Notes under the pieces: model-generated
Told to the model about the DNA's origin: nothing
What the model saw: only the letters and a program-made list of their open reading frames with translations
The model's database searches: none
Shown: one piece after another, positions 8,234 through 17,200 of the stretch
Position numbering within the stretch: the stretch's first letter is position 1
Layout: the number at the start of each line of letters is the position of its first letter
Position numbers and translations under genes: made by a program
Source: Sphaerochaeta sp.
GTDB lineage: Bacteria > Spirochaetota > Spirochaetia > Sphaerochaetales > Sphaerochaetaceae
DNA length: 64,000 nt
Direction: 5' to 3'
Assembly (NCBI GenBank): GCA_022482495.1
Contig: JAKVPA010000001.1
Span: forward strand, 1-64,000

Positions 8234-8467
8234 GTGGAAAAAGATCTTGTTGAATTTATTGTAAAGAGTCTCGTCGATCATCCGGACCAGGTGAATGTCA
8301 ACGTCGTGGAGGGGGAGAAATCCACCATCCTCGAGCTGAAAGTCGCCGATGAGGATGTCGGCAAGGTGATCGGCAAGCAAGGCCGCATCGCGAAGGCGAT
8401 CAGGACAATCCTGTCCGCTTCCGCGACCAAGGGCGGCAAACGCGCCGTGCTCGAGATTCTTGACTGA
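8234..8467 (+). CDS. khpA: KH-domain RNA-binding protein KhpA
   Basis: A 77-residue single KH domain, one of the small KhpA (YlqC) proteins that bind RNA and, in Gram-positives, work with KhpB. The GxxG loop is GKQG at residues 47-50 within [16 protein letters not shown]. The start is GTG 8234, with AGGAG 6 bases upstream. The longer frame beginning at 8123 would run far into rpsP and lacks a ribosome binding site. The stop overlaps the rimM start (TGATG). Its place between rpsP and rimM is the usual one. Confidence 0.92.
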   Translation: MEKDLVEFIVKSLVDHPDQVNVNVVEGEKSTILELKVADEDVGKVIGKQGRIAKAIRTILSASATKGGKRAVLEILD

Positions 8468-8979
8468 TGGAAACTGGGGATCTGCTTGCCACAGCCACCA
8501 TTGGTGCCCCGTTTGGGATCAATGGAGAGCTGAAGGTCTATCCGAACAATGAGCGTCATGACTACCTGAAGCAATTGAAGGTGGTCACGGTGCAGTTGTC
8601 TGGTGGATCGGTCCGGCAGGTTGAGATCATCGCGTTCAGGGTGGTGGGAGGACAGCTTTTGTGCCAGTTCCGCGGGTATGAAACCCCGGAGAAGGCGCGT
8701 GAGCTGTCCCGTGCCATCCTGCTGGTTCCCAGAGATCAGGCGTATCCGTTGAAGAAAGGCGAAGTGTATGTCGCCGATCTGATCGGTTGCAACCTGGTGT
8801 ATCAAGGGGAAACACTGGCCACCGTGGTCGCGACGGTGGACGGACCGCAGGCTCTGTTGCTGGAAGCCGAGGGGAAGGATGGCAAACGTCATCTGGTCCC
8901 GTACCTGCCGGTGTTCGTCGGACCGACGGACATCCAGGCGAAAACCATCCAGCTTCGCGTCGATTGGATTCTGGGATGA
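8467..8979 (+). CDS. rimM: 16S rRNA processing protein RimM
   Basis: RimM binds uS19 and helps mature the head of the 30S subunit. The 170 residues begin with the family motif IGAPFGINGELKVYPN. The N-terminal barrel is followed by a PRC-like C-terminal domain (VYVADLIGCNLVYQGE, then GKRHLVPYLPVFV). Length is normal. The start codon shares bases with the khpA stop and the stop shares bases with the trmD start (ATGA), so translation is likely coupled across the three genes. Confidence 0.94.
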   Translation: METGDLLATATIGAPFGINGELKVYPNNERHDYLKQLKVVTVQLSGGSVRQVEIIAFRVVGGQLLCQFRGYETPEKARELSRAILLVPRDQAYPLKKGEVYVADLIGCNLVYQGETLATVVATVDGPQALLLEAEGKDGKRHLVPYLPVFVGPTDIQAKTIQLRVDWILG

Positions 8980-9746
8980 ACATCACCGTAGTGACATTGT
9001 TTCCCGAGATGGTGGAGCCGTTCTTCACCAATTCCATCATGAAGCGCGCCGTGGAAGCGGGTTTGATCACCTACCGGGTGGTCAACTTCCGTGATTGGGC
9101 GGAAGATCGCCACAAAAGCTGTGACGATGTTCCGTTCGGCGGTGGAGCCGGGATGGTGGTGAAGTGCGGCCCGTTGGATCGGGCGCTTGGGGACTTGGAC
9201 GCCCATCACAAACGGGTGGTCTTCGCCACGCCAAGCGGGAAGAAGTTCACCCAGGCGTACGCCAAGGATCTGAGCAAGGAACAGGATCTCCTGTTCATTT
9301 GCGGGCATTACGAAGGAATTGACCAACGGATCATCGACACGTGGGTCGATGACGAGATTTCCATCGGGGACTATGTGATTTCCAGCGGGGAAGTCGCAAC
9401 CTTGGTGTTGATCGACGCCATCTACCGGCTGGTGGATGGGGTGATCGCTCCCGAGTCTCTCCAGGAGGAAAGCTTCTGTGGAGGACTGTTGGAATACCCC
9501 CAGTACACACGACCGGAAACCTATTGTGCAAAAGAGGTTCCTGCGGTATTATTGAGCGGTCATCACGCCAACATTTGCCAGTGGCGTGTGATGCAACGAC
9601 TGGAGAAAACGAAAAAAAATCGGCCGGAATTACTTGAGACGGCGGCACTTGATGTAGACTCCAGATCCACGTTGAATGATTTGTTTGGATATAGTGCGAA
9701 AGGGACAAACGAAGATGGACGAAGTGAAGGAAGAAGTGAAGACTGA
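8976..9746 (+). CDS. trmD: tRNA (guanine-37-N1) methyltransferase TrmD
   Basis: TrmD methylates G37 next to the anticodon with S-adenosylmethionine and prevents frameshifting. It is a 256-residue SPOUT enzyme. [10 protein letters not shown] is at about 53-62. The knotted cofactor site comprises [11 protein letters not shown] (108-118) and [13 protein letters not shown] (127-139). The ATG at 8976 overlaps the rimM stop as ATGA; a longer reading from 8787 would lie inside rimM and is rejected. The last 32 bases overlap the start of rplS. Confidence 0.97.
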   Translation: MNITVVTLFPEMVEPFFTNSIMKRAVEAGLITYRVVNFRDWAEDRHKSCDDVPFGGGAGMVVKCGPLDRALGDLDAHHKRVVFATPSGKKFTQAYAKDLSKEQDLLFICGHYEGIDQRIIDTWVDDEISIGDYVISSGEVATLVLIDAIYRLVDGVIAPESLQEESFCGGLLEYPQYTRPETYCAKEVPAVLLSGHHANICQWRVMQRLEKTKKNRPELLETAALDVDSRSTLNDLFGYSAKGTNEDGRSEGRSED

Positions 9747-10221
9747 ACAAGTCAATCCTCAGGAAGTGAAAGCTGAGGACGTGAAAGCGGAAGCGCCGAA
9801 GGCGGAAGAGAAGCAGGAACCGGTAGCGGCGAAAGCCGCGGCACCGAAGAAAGCCGCCGTGCCGAAAGACGTCATCAAGGCGATCGAATCGGAACAGATC
9901 AAGGAAAATGCCGAGAACTTCAGCGTAGGTGATACGGTGAAGGTTTATTTCAAGATCATTGAAGGTGCCACGGAGCGTGTCCAGGTGTTCGAAGGCCTGG
10001 TCATCTGCAAGAAGAACAGCGGACTGCGCAAATCGTTCACCGTACGGAAGAACTCCTATGGTGTCGGTGTGGAACGTATCTTCCCGATGCATTCCCCGCG
10101 TATCGAGAAGGTCGAGATTGTGCGCCATGGCCGTGTCAGAAGAGCCAAGCTGTACTACGTGCGCGGCAAGGTCGGCAAGAGCGCCAAGATCAAGGAACTG
10201 TTCGTCAAGAAAGAGGCCTGA
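9715..10221 (+). CDS. rplS: 50S ribosomal protein bL19 with a long charged N-terminal extension
   Basis: bL19 lies at the subunit interface of the ribosome. The family part begins near residue 55 ([20 protein letters not shown]) and continues through [15 protein letters not shown], the [20 protein letters not shown] stretch and [12 protein letters not shown]. It is preceded by about 50 residues rich in Glu, Lys and Ala (repeated [16 protein letters not shown]), absent from ordinary bL19 of 115-120 residues. Start ATG 9715 is chosen from AGGGA 10 bases upstream. It lies inside the end of trmD, so even the extension is read in a second frame there. A terminator follows. Confidence 0.92.
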   Translation: MDEVKEEVKTEQVNPQEVKAEDVKAEAPKAEEKQEPVAAKAAAPKKAAVPKDVIKAIESEQIKENAENFSVGDTVKVYFKIIEGATERVQVFEGLVICKKNSGLRKSFTVRKNSYGVGVERIFPMHSPRIEKVEIVRHGRVRRAKLYYVRGKVGKSAKIKELFVKKEA

Positions 10222-10232
10222 TGTTCGATATC

Positions 10233-10271
10233 AACAATCCCCGTGGGCCTTGGTCCAATGGGGATTGTTTT
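10233..10271 (+). terminator. Rho-independent terminator after rplS
   Basis: AACAATCCCC and GGGGATTGTT form a 10-base stem with a 17-base loop, followed by T residues. It lies 11 bases after the rplS stop and ends the ffh-rplS operon. Confidence 0.75.
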
Positions 10272-10290
10272 GTATCGGAAGGAGGAAGGG

Positions 10291-10740
10291 ATGGAAGCGA
10301 ATCGGAGCGGAAAGGGAAAACGAGGGAAAAAGGGGAAGCCTGATTCCCACAAGGAAAACCACCGCACGCCCAGCGCGCGGGAGTTGCTCCTGCCCAAGAA
10401 ACATCCGGTACGCCACAGTAATCTTCCCATCCCTGAACCCCGAATGATCAAGGAACCGCTTCCTGTCTGTCCTCTTTGCGGCAAACAGGTGGAGAACATC
10501 GCAGAGGCGATCACTGCTCCGGATGGATCGTACTGCCACTTCGACTGTGTCATCACGCAGTTGACCGAGCAGGAAAAGCCGAAAGAAAACCAGATGATCA
10601 GCTACGTGGGCAGCGGTAACTTCGCCGTCGTGGAGAAGGGTACCGACGGAAAATTCACCATCGTCAAGAAGTTCGAATACGAGAAGCGTGAAGCGTTCGA
10701 CGCAATGAAAAAGTATGTGGAGGCATCAAAAATCGGATGA
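10291..10740 (+). CDS. Hypothetical protein with a CxxC...HxxC metal-binding motif
   Basis: I do not recognise this 149-residue protein. The first 45 residues are strongly basic (GKGKRGKKGKPDSHKENH). Then come CPLCGK near residue 61 and YCHFDC near residue 83, a likely zinc site. A C-terminal part follows (SYVGSGNFAVVEKGTDGKF) that looks like a small beta structure. Start ATG 10291 is preceded by GGAGGAAGGG. The gene follows the rplS terminator and overlaps coaD by 4 bases, so it is probably the first gene of a small operon with coaD and acpP. An RNA-binding or ribosome-linked role is possible from the basic tail and zinc motif, but unproven. Confidence 0.75.
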   Translation: MEANRSGKGKRGKKGKPDSHKENHRTPSARELLLPKKHPVRHSNLPIPEPRMIKEPLPVCPLCGKQVENIAEAITAPDGSYCHFDCVITQLTEQEKPKENQMISYVGSGNFAVVEKGTDGKFTIVKKFEYEKREAFDAMKKYVEASKIG

Positions 10741-11237
10741 GTGACAACCATATCGCCATGCTTCCCGGATCGTTTGATCCCCCAACGTACGGACACATTG
10801 ACATTATCGAGCGGAGCGCCGCGTTGTATGACAAGCTGTACGTCGTCGTGGCGGACAACATTGAGAAGAAATACCTGTTCACTGCGGAAGAGCGGAAAGC
10901 GATGCTGGAAGAGATTCTTGCAGGATACCCGAACGTCCAGGTGGAGACGTACCGCGGCCTGGTGGTGGAGTTCGCCCGAAGCCATCAGATCGGTGTGATG
11001 ATCCGTGGAGTGCGTGCCTTGGTCGATTTCGGATATGAGTTTGAGCTGGCCATGACCAACAAGCAGATCAACCCGGATCTGGAAGTGTTGTTCATGCCGA
11101 CCAGCCCCAAATACTTTCTTCTGCGTTCCTCCGGCATCAAGGAGATGGCCAGCTTCGGCGCGGATGTCTCCAAACTGGTGCCCAAAGTAGTGGCGCAACA
11201 GCTGAAGAAGCGGATAAAGGTGATTGGAAATGAGTGA
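10737..11237 (+). CDS. coaD: Phosphopantetheine adenylyltransferase CoaD
   Basis: CoaD makes dephospho-CoA from phosphopantetheine and ATP, the fourth step of CoA synthesis. The 166 residues show the nucleotidyltransferase motif GSFDPPTYGHIDII (T/HxGH at 17-20), then MIRGVRALVDFGYEFELAMTN and LRSSGIKEMASFG. Length is normal. It overlaps the gene before it (ATGA) and the acpP after it by 8 bases. CoA is the donor of the phosphopantetheine arm of acyl carrier protein, so the pairing with acpP makes biochemical sense. Confidence 0.96.
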   Translation: MSDNHIAMLPGSFDPPTYGHIDIIERSAALYDKLYVVVADNIEKKYLFTAEERKAMLEEILAGYPNVQVETYRGLVVEFARSHQIGVMIRGVRALVDFGYEFELAMTNKQINPDLEVLFMPTSPKYFLLRSSGIKEMASFGADVSKLVPKVVAQQLKKRIKVIGNE

Positions 11238-11472
11238 AGAAGAGATTTTGGACAAGATCCGCCCGATCATCGCCGAGAAGCTGTCGATTCCTGCCGATAA
11301 GATCACGATGGACGCGTCGTTCATCAAGGATCTCGGGGCGGACAGCCTGACGGCCTTCGAGATGATCTGGGCGATCGAGGACGCCATCGGCGTCGAAGTT
11401 CCCGATGAAACATTGATGGACATCCACACGGTGCATGACGCCGTTCGTGAGATTTCCCGGCAGTTGGCATAG
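11230..11472 (+). CDS. acpP: Acyl carrier protein, first copy, next to coaD
   Basis: An 80-residue four-helix carrier protein. S39 in GADSLTAFEM is the expected site for the 4'-phosphopantetheine arm. The start is ATG 11230, overlapping coaD by 8 bases; a TTG two codons earlier is less likely. The second carrier protein at 11739 is clearly different in sequence, so the two probably serve different acyl pathways or one is specialised. This copy lacks fatty-acid genes beside it. Confidence 0.93.
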   Translation: MSEEEILDKIRPIIAEKLSIPADKITMDASFIKDLGADSLTAFEMIWAIEDAIGVEVPDETLMDIHTVHDAVREISRQLA

Positions 11473-11475
11473 TTG

Positions 11476-11504
11476 TTGACTCACCGTGCCAAAACCGTTA
11501 TTCT
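11476..11504 (+). promoter_or_regulatory. Promoter for rpmF-acpP-rnc
   Basis: TTGACT at 11476-11481 and TATTCT at 11499-11504, exactly 17 bases apart, lie 34 bases before the rpmF start, which has a Shine-Dalgarno (AGAGAGG). Confidence 0.8.
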
Positions 11505-11538
11505 AGTGTAGTTTCCTAATTCAAGAGAGGTACATATC

Positions 11539-11724
11539 ATGGCAACACCCAAATATAAGACGTCGAAATCCAAAGCAGCCAGCCGCAAGGCGGCCAACAT
11601 GAAACTTGCCAGCCCGACGCTGACCAAATGCAGCACCTGCGGGAACCTGATCCTTCCTCATCGCGTATGCCCGAAGTGCGGGTTCTATCGTGGTGTGCAG
11701 GTGATCGAGCAGAGCGAGAAATAA
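11539..11724 (+). CDS. rpmF: 50S ribosomal protein bL32
   Basis: This 61-residue large-subunit protein begins MATPKYKTSKSKAASRK, typical of bL32. It carries a zinc ribbon with C31, C34, C44 and C47 (CSTCGN, CPKCGF). The order rpmF then acpP then rnc is common in bacteria and links ribosome, lipid and RNA processing. It has its own strong promoter. Confidence 0.97.
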   Translation: MATPKYKTSKSKAASRKAANMKLASPTLTKCSTCGNLILPHRVCPKCGFYRGVQVIEQSEK

Positions 11725-11738
11725 GAGGAGTTTGGTGC

Positions 11739-11990
11739 ATGACTACGATGACAAAAGACGAACTGTTCAAGAAGGTACAGGCTTTGATTGCCGAGAAGTT
11801 TGATCTGGATCCGTCCAAAGTAACGATGGAATCCAATTTCCGCAAGGATTTTGAGGCGGACAGTCTTGATACCTATGAATTGGTCTATGCGATCGAGCAG
11901 GACTTCGGCGTGACGATTCCTGACGAGAAGGCCAATGAGTTTGAGACGGTGAAGGATGCCGTCGATTATCTCGAAACCCAAATCGCGTAA
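11739..11990 (+). CDS. acpP: Acyl carrier protein, second copy, between rpmF and rnc
   Basis: An 83-residue carrier protein with the attachment serine S42 in EADSLDTYELVY. AGAGGAG lies 8 bases before ATG 11739. The acidic helix-2 region fits the main fatty-acid carrier protein, and the rpmF-acpP-rnc context is the standard one. This copy is therefore the more likely housekeeping AcpP. Only one base separates its stop from the rnc start. Confidence 0.95.
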   Translation: MTTMTKDELFKKVQALIAEKFDLDPSKVTMESNFRKDFEADSLDTYELVYAIEQDFGVTIPDEKANEFETVKDAVDYLETQIA

Positions 11991-11991
11991 C

Positions 11992-12744
11992 ATGTCAGAT
12001 TTTGACGCGCAAGCTCCCGTTGTCTCCGATACGAGAAAATGGGAGCTTTTGAATTTTAAGAAGGAATCAGGGATTCCCATTGAGGATCTCAGCCTGTTGA
12101 ACCTTGCCTTCACCCATCGGTCCTACGCAAATGAGACGACGGATGAGATCGGCAACAACGAACGGCTGGAGTTTCTTGGCGACAGCATCCTTGGCATGGT
12201 GGTGGCCGATTGGCTTTTCCGTAACATGCCGAAGAAACACGAGGGCGATTTCTCGAAGATCAAGAGCATCGCCGTCAGTGAGGACAGTCTGGATGTCGTC
12301 GCGAAGAAACTGCATCTTGGCACCTACCTTTTGATGGGCAAGGGGGAAGAGCGCTCCGGAGGAAGGGAGAAGAAGGCGTTGCTCGCCGATTGTGTCGAGG
12401 CGCTGTTCGCCGCCTGCTATCTGGACCAGGGTTTCATCCCCACCAGGGATTTCATCCTCTCCTGCATGGTGCCCCAGATTGAGGACGTGGTGCGCAACAA
12501 CTACCACCACGATTTCAAGACCAGCCTGCAGGAGTACTGCCAGCATCGCTACAAGAAGACGCCGGTGTACACGTTGGTGGACAAGAAAGGTCCGGAGCAC
12601 GATTTCACCTTTTTTGTGACGGTCAACGTCCACGGACAGGTATTCGGTCCGGCCCAGGGTTCGACGAAGAAACAGGCGGAGCAGAACGCGGCGAAACTGG
12701 CTTACGATGGCTTGGATGTCGCTTCGTTCGAAGCTTCCAAGTGA
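11992..12744 (+). CDS. rnc: Ribonuclease III
   Basis: RNase III cuts double-stranded RNA, including rRNA precursors. The 250 residues hold the endonuclease domain with the signature ERLEFLGDSIL at 57-67 and a downstream acidic helix ADCVEALFAACYLD. A double-stranded-RNA-binding domain occupies about 170-245 (GSTKKQAEQNAAKLAYDGL). ATG 11992 follows the acpP stop by 1 base without its own clear ribosome binding site, so coupling is likely. The last 43 bases overlap the end of convergent cca, an unusual antisense overlap for a double-strand-specific RNase. Confidence 0.96.
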   Translation: MSDFDAQAPVVSDTRKWELLNFKKESGIPIEDLSLLNLAFTHRSYANETTDEIGNNERLEFLGDSILGMVVADWLFRNMPKKHEGDFSKIKSIAVSEDSLDVVAKKLHLGTYLLMGKGEERSGGREKKALLADCVEALFAACYLDQGFIPTRDFILSCMVPQIEDVVRNNYHHDFKTSLQEYCQHRYKKTPVYTLVDKKGPEHDFTFFVTVNVHGQVFGPAQGSTKKQAEQNAAKLAYDGLDVASFEASK

Positions 12745-14105
12745 GCTGACGCCAGAGCGATGAGCCGATCCCGCTCGTTCTGGGCGGGATCTTCCATCAC
12801 ACAGGAAAGCAGATATTCCAGCATCTCTTTGACACCAGGCCCTTTGGGAACACCAAGGGCCATCACGTCGTTGCCGTTGATCTTCAGGTCTTTCAGTGAG
12901 AGTGCGTCCCCTTGTTCCAGAATGGATTGGATTCGTTGTTCCAGGCTCTGGATGGAACGGTAGGCGGCAAGCTGGATCGTCTGGTTTTCCGCTTCCCCCT
13001 GGTCGGTCATCGTGGCGATGACGTCACAGATACGGAGACGGAACAGGTCGTCAAGGTGGTCTTTGCCCACCCGGACGATGAAGCGCCGGACGGCAGCGTC
13101 ACTCCACTCGGGAGTGTAGGTGAACATGTGCTGGGAAACCAGGTGGGAGACGGTATCCACCTCTTCGTTGGATGCTTTGAGGTTTCTCAGAATGGTACGG
13201 GTGATCTCGGCGCCGACCAGATCATGACGGTGATAGGTATTGCCGTCCGGATGGTATTCCACCGTCCTGCATTTGCCGATGTCGTGCAGCAGCGCCGCTT
13301 CCCGGACATACTGGCTGTAGCCATGGTCCGCGGCGATCTGGCAGGTATGGATGCAATGTGCAAGCACGGTGTCGTGGTGCTGTCCGTTCTGCTGGATGCC
13401 CCGCCCATTTGCCAGGTCAGGAAGCAGGACATCCAGGACACCGCTCTGGTCGGCCAGGGCAAGCCCTTTGGCGGGGTGAGGGCTGCATAGCATCTTGGTC
13501 AATTCGTCATGGATCCGTTCCTCTGAGACGTGGGAGAGGTTTTCCTTCAGTTCCCCCATCGCCTTGAAGGTTTCCGGCTCAATGGTGAAATCAAGTTTCG
13601 CCGCGAAGCGAAGGGCGCGAAGGATTCTCAAGGCGTCTTCCTGGAACCGTTTGCGCGGTTCCCCGATGGCCCTGATCACCCCGTCCTTCAGGTCTTCCCT
13701 GCCATGGTACAGGTCGATGATCTGGCCGCTGATGCAGTCCGCGGCAAACGCGTTGATGGTGAAGTCCCTGCGGGAGAGGTCTTCGGCAAGATCCGGGACG
13801 AACGTGACGGAGGAGGGGTGGCGCATATCCAGGTAGGCGCCTTCCGTCCGGAACGTGGTCACCTCGTACTTCTGGCCATGGAACAACACGGTGACCGTGC
13901 CATGTTCGATTCCGGTGGGGATCACCCGGCGGAACAGGCGCTGCACCTCCTGGGGTATTGCGTCGGTGGTGAAATCATAATCATGGTTTGGCACGCCAAG
14001 AAGCGCGTCGCGGATCGAACCTCCGACGACGTACAGATGGTGTCCGTGTTCCTGGAACACCTTTCCGAATTCCTTGACTTCTTCAGGTAACGGAAACGAT
14101 TTCAT
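12702..14105 (-). CDS. cca: CCA-adding tRNA nucleotidyltransferase with HD domain
   Basis: The enzyme adds or repairs the CCA end of tRNAs. None of the tRNA genes in this window encodes CCA, so it is needed. The 467 residues show the polymerase head GGSIRDALLG (28-37) with the metal-binding pair D42/D44 (DYDFTT). RRDFTINAFA and EDALRILRALRFAA follow. A C-terminal HD phosphohydrolase domain has HHDTVLAHCIH near 242 and LLHDIGKCRT near 270. A second family member (pcnB) is at 31144; this one is assigned as the CCA enzyme by its HD domain and sequence order. Confidence 0.9.
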   Translation of the reverse strand: MKSFPLPEEVKEFGKVFQEHGHHLYVVGGSIRDALLGVPNHDYDFTTDAIPQEVQRLFRRVIPTGIEHGTVTVLFHGQKYEVTTFRTEGAYLDMRHPSSVTFVPDLAEDLSRRDFTINAFAADCISGQIIDLYHGREDLKDGVIRAIGEPRKRFQEDALRILRALRFAAKLDFTIEPETFKAMGELKENLSHVSEERIHDELTKMLCSPHPAKGLALADQSGVLDVLLPDLANGRGIQQNGQHHDTVLAHCIHTCQIAADHGYSQYVREAALLHDIGKCRTVEYHPDGNTYHRHDLVGAEITRTILRNLKASNEEVDTVSHLVSQHMFTYTPEWSDAAVRRFIVRVGKDHLDDLFRLRICDVIATMTDQGEAENQTIQLAAYRSIQSLEQRIQSILEQGDALSLKDLKINGNDVMALGVPKGPGVKEMLEYLLSCVMEDPAQNERDRLIALASAHLEASNEATSKPS

Positions 14106-14242
14106 ACCCGCTATCCTAGCAGATTGGGCGCCGTTTGTCCCCTATGCAAGAAAGGCCGTTTATTGTATATTGGGAAGTATCTCACCCGTGAGGTCTGTAT
14201 CTTTTCGTTGATGCGCAAACAGTTGGTTTGCAAGGAGTTTAT

Positions 14243-17200
14243 ATGTTTCATCCGGTAACTACCAAGGTTGATTTCCCAGCGATGGAGGAGGGGACGCTCG
14301 CGTTCTGGAAAGAGCACGAAATCTTCCATAAATCCATCGAGCAGCGTCCTATTGACAACGAGTTCGTCTTCTACGACGGTCCTCCGTTCGCAACTGGTCT
14401 TCCCCATTTCGGACACTTCGTCCCGGGAACGATCAAGGACGCCATTCCTCGGTACCAGACGATGAAAGGCAAGCGGGTCCAGCGTGGCTGGGGGTGGGAC
14501 TGCCATGGCGTTCCCGTCGAGTACGAGATGGAAAAGACCCTGGGCATCGGCGGGTACACCCAGGTGATGCAATATGGCGTGGCCAAATTCAACGACCAAT
14601 GCCGTTCCATCGTGCTCCGCTATACGGAGGAATGGAAGAAGACGGTGACCCGTATGGGCCGCTGGGTCGATTTTGATCATGGGTACCGCACGATGGATCC
14701 CACCTACATGGAATCCATCTGGTGGGTGTTCAAGACGCTGTACGAGAAAGGGTACATCTACGAAGGATACAACATCCTTCCGTATTCCCCGGGACTTGCC
14801 TGTCCGCTTTCCAACTTCGAGGTGGCCTTGGGTGGATACCAGGATGTGGTGGACCAGGCGGTGACGGTGCGCTTCGCCGTGGATGGCAAGAAGAACACCT
14901 ACTTCCTGGCATGGACAACCACGCCGTGGACGCTTCCCAGCAACCTGGCCCTCTGTTTCGGACCGGATATCGACTACGTCGAGGTGGAGGACGCCTCCGA
15001 CCACAACCACTACATTCTGGGCAAAGCGCGGCTCGGCGCCTACTACACCAAGCCGGAGCAGTATCGGGTCGTCGAGGAGCACAAAGGGTCGTACTACAAG
15101 GGTATGACCTATGAGCCGTTGTTCCCATACTTCAAGGACTTGAAGAAGCAGGGCGCGTTTACCTGCGTGCTGGGCGATTACGTCACAACGACGGATGGCT
15201 GCGGCATCGTCCATACGGCAAGCGGTTTCGGCGAGGATGACTACAACGTGCTGAAAGACACCGGAATCCCGGTCGTCTGCCCGGTGGACATGGAGTGCAA
15301 GTTCACCGATGAGGTACCCGATTACAAAGGCCGCTTCGTCAAGGACTGCGACAAGGACATCATCAACCGGCTGCGCAACGAAGGCAAGCTGGTCAAGCGG
15401 GAGAACTACCTGCACGCCTATCCGTTCTGCTATCGTACCCACACGCCGTTGATCTACCGCGCGATGAGCTGCTGGTTCGTCAATGTGCAGAAGATCAAGA
15501 AGAGCATGCTGGAGTGCAACGAGCAGATCAACTGGATTCCGGCGCACATCAAGGAAGGACGGTTCGGCAAGTGGCTGGAAGGCGCTCGTGACTGGGCCAT
15601 CAGCCGCAACCGGTTCTGGGGCAACCCGATCCCCATCTGGAAAAGCGACAGCGGCAAGTATCTGGAAGTGATCGGCTCGATCGCCGATCTGGAAGCCAAG
15701 TGTGGAAAGAAGGTGCCTGACCTGCACAAGCAGTATGTGGACGAACTGACCTGGAAGGCTCCGGACGGTTCGACGATGCGGCGCATTCCGGATGTCCTGG
15801 ACTGCTGGTTCGAGTCCGGCTCGATGCCGTACGCCCAGCTGCACTATCCGTTTGAGAACAAGGAATACTTCGAGAAGCACTTCCCGGCTGATTTCATCAA
15901 CGAAGGATTGGACCAGACCCGTGGTTGGTTCTATTCGTTGACCGTCATCGCCGCGGGCCTGTTCGATTCCCCGGCGTTCCGCAACTGTGTGGTCAGCGGC
16001 CTGGTGCTTGCCGCCGACGGCAAGAAGATGTCCAAGAGCCTGCACAACTTCAGCGACCCGGTGAAGGTGATCAACACCTATGGCGCCGACGCGTTGCGCT
16101 TCGATCTGATGAACTCCGCCGTGGTGCACGCTGACGAGGTGAACTACAGTGACAAAGGGGTGGAGGAGGTCCTGAAGACGCTGTTGATCCCCCTGTGGAA
16201 CGCCTACACGTTCTTCGTCACCTATGCCAACATCGATGGCTACCAGCCCGGTGAGACGAAGTTCGAGGATCTGAAGAATCCGCTTGACCGGTGGATCATC
16301 AGCATGAGTGAGGAGCTCACTGATGCCTGCACCAAGGCGTTTGACGCCTACGACATCCAGGCGGTCTGCTCCCAGTTCATCCCGTTCATCGACAACCTGA
16401 ACAACTGGTACATCCGGCGCAGCCGCAGACGGTTCTGGAAGAGTGACAACGACCAGGACAAGAAGCAGGCGTACGACACGCTGTACCGTGTGCTGATGAC
16501 CTTCTGCAAGGTGACCTGCCCGATCATCCCGTTCGTCACTGAGGAAATCTACCAGAACCTGAAGACGGATGACATGCCGGAATCGATTCATCTGTGCAGT
16601 TATCCGTTGTATGACGCCGCCCAGCGTGATCCGCTGTTGGAGGAAGAGATGGCGTTGACCCAGAAAGCGATTGCGCTGGGCCGCACGTTGCGCGCCTCCC
16701 ACAACCTGAAGATCCGCCAGCCGCTGGCAACCATGTATCTGGTCGACCGCAAGGAAGACGAACGGAATATCCTCAAGGGCATGGAGGACATCATCGCCGA
16801 GGAGCTGAACGTCAAGCAGGTGAAACTGCAGGGCGATGAGACCGGCCTGGTCTCCTATGGCGCCAAGGCGAACTTCAAGGTGCTGGGCAAGTTGCTAGGC
16901 AAACATATGAAGGAAGTGGCGGGAAGGATCGAGGGGCTGTCCAGTGAGGCGATCGGAGAAATCCTGGATGGCAAGGCGCTTCACATCGACTATGAAGGCG
17001 GTTCGTTGGATCTGACCAAGGACGAGATCATCGTGCAGCGCTCCGAAGCCGAAGGGGTGAAGGTGCTCAATGAAGGAACGGTGACCGTCGGATTCGACAC
17101 CAAGCTGACCGAGTCCTTGATGGAGGAAGGTGTGGCGCGGGAGATCATCCACGCCGTGCAGAACCTCCGCAAGGAAAATGGGTTTGACGTGGCGGACCGC

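Noticed and set aside
14106-14242. T-box riboswitch before ileS
   Set aside because: The 137-base gap has no conserved T-box sequence, no specifier stem and no terminator hairpin.
14111-16702. Open frame of 863 codons antisense to ileS
   Set aside because: It mirrors ileS codon by codon, has low-complexity His/Arg/Val-rich translation and no ribosome binding site. ileS has all synthetase motifs in its own frame.
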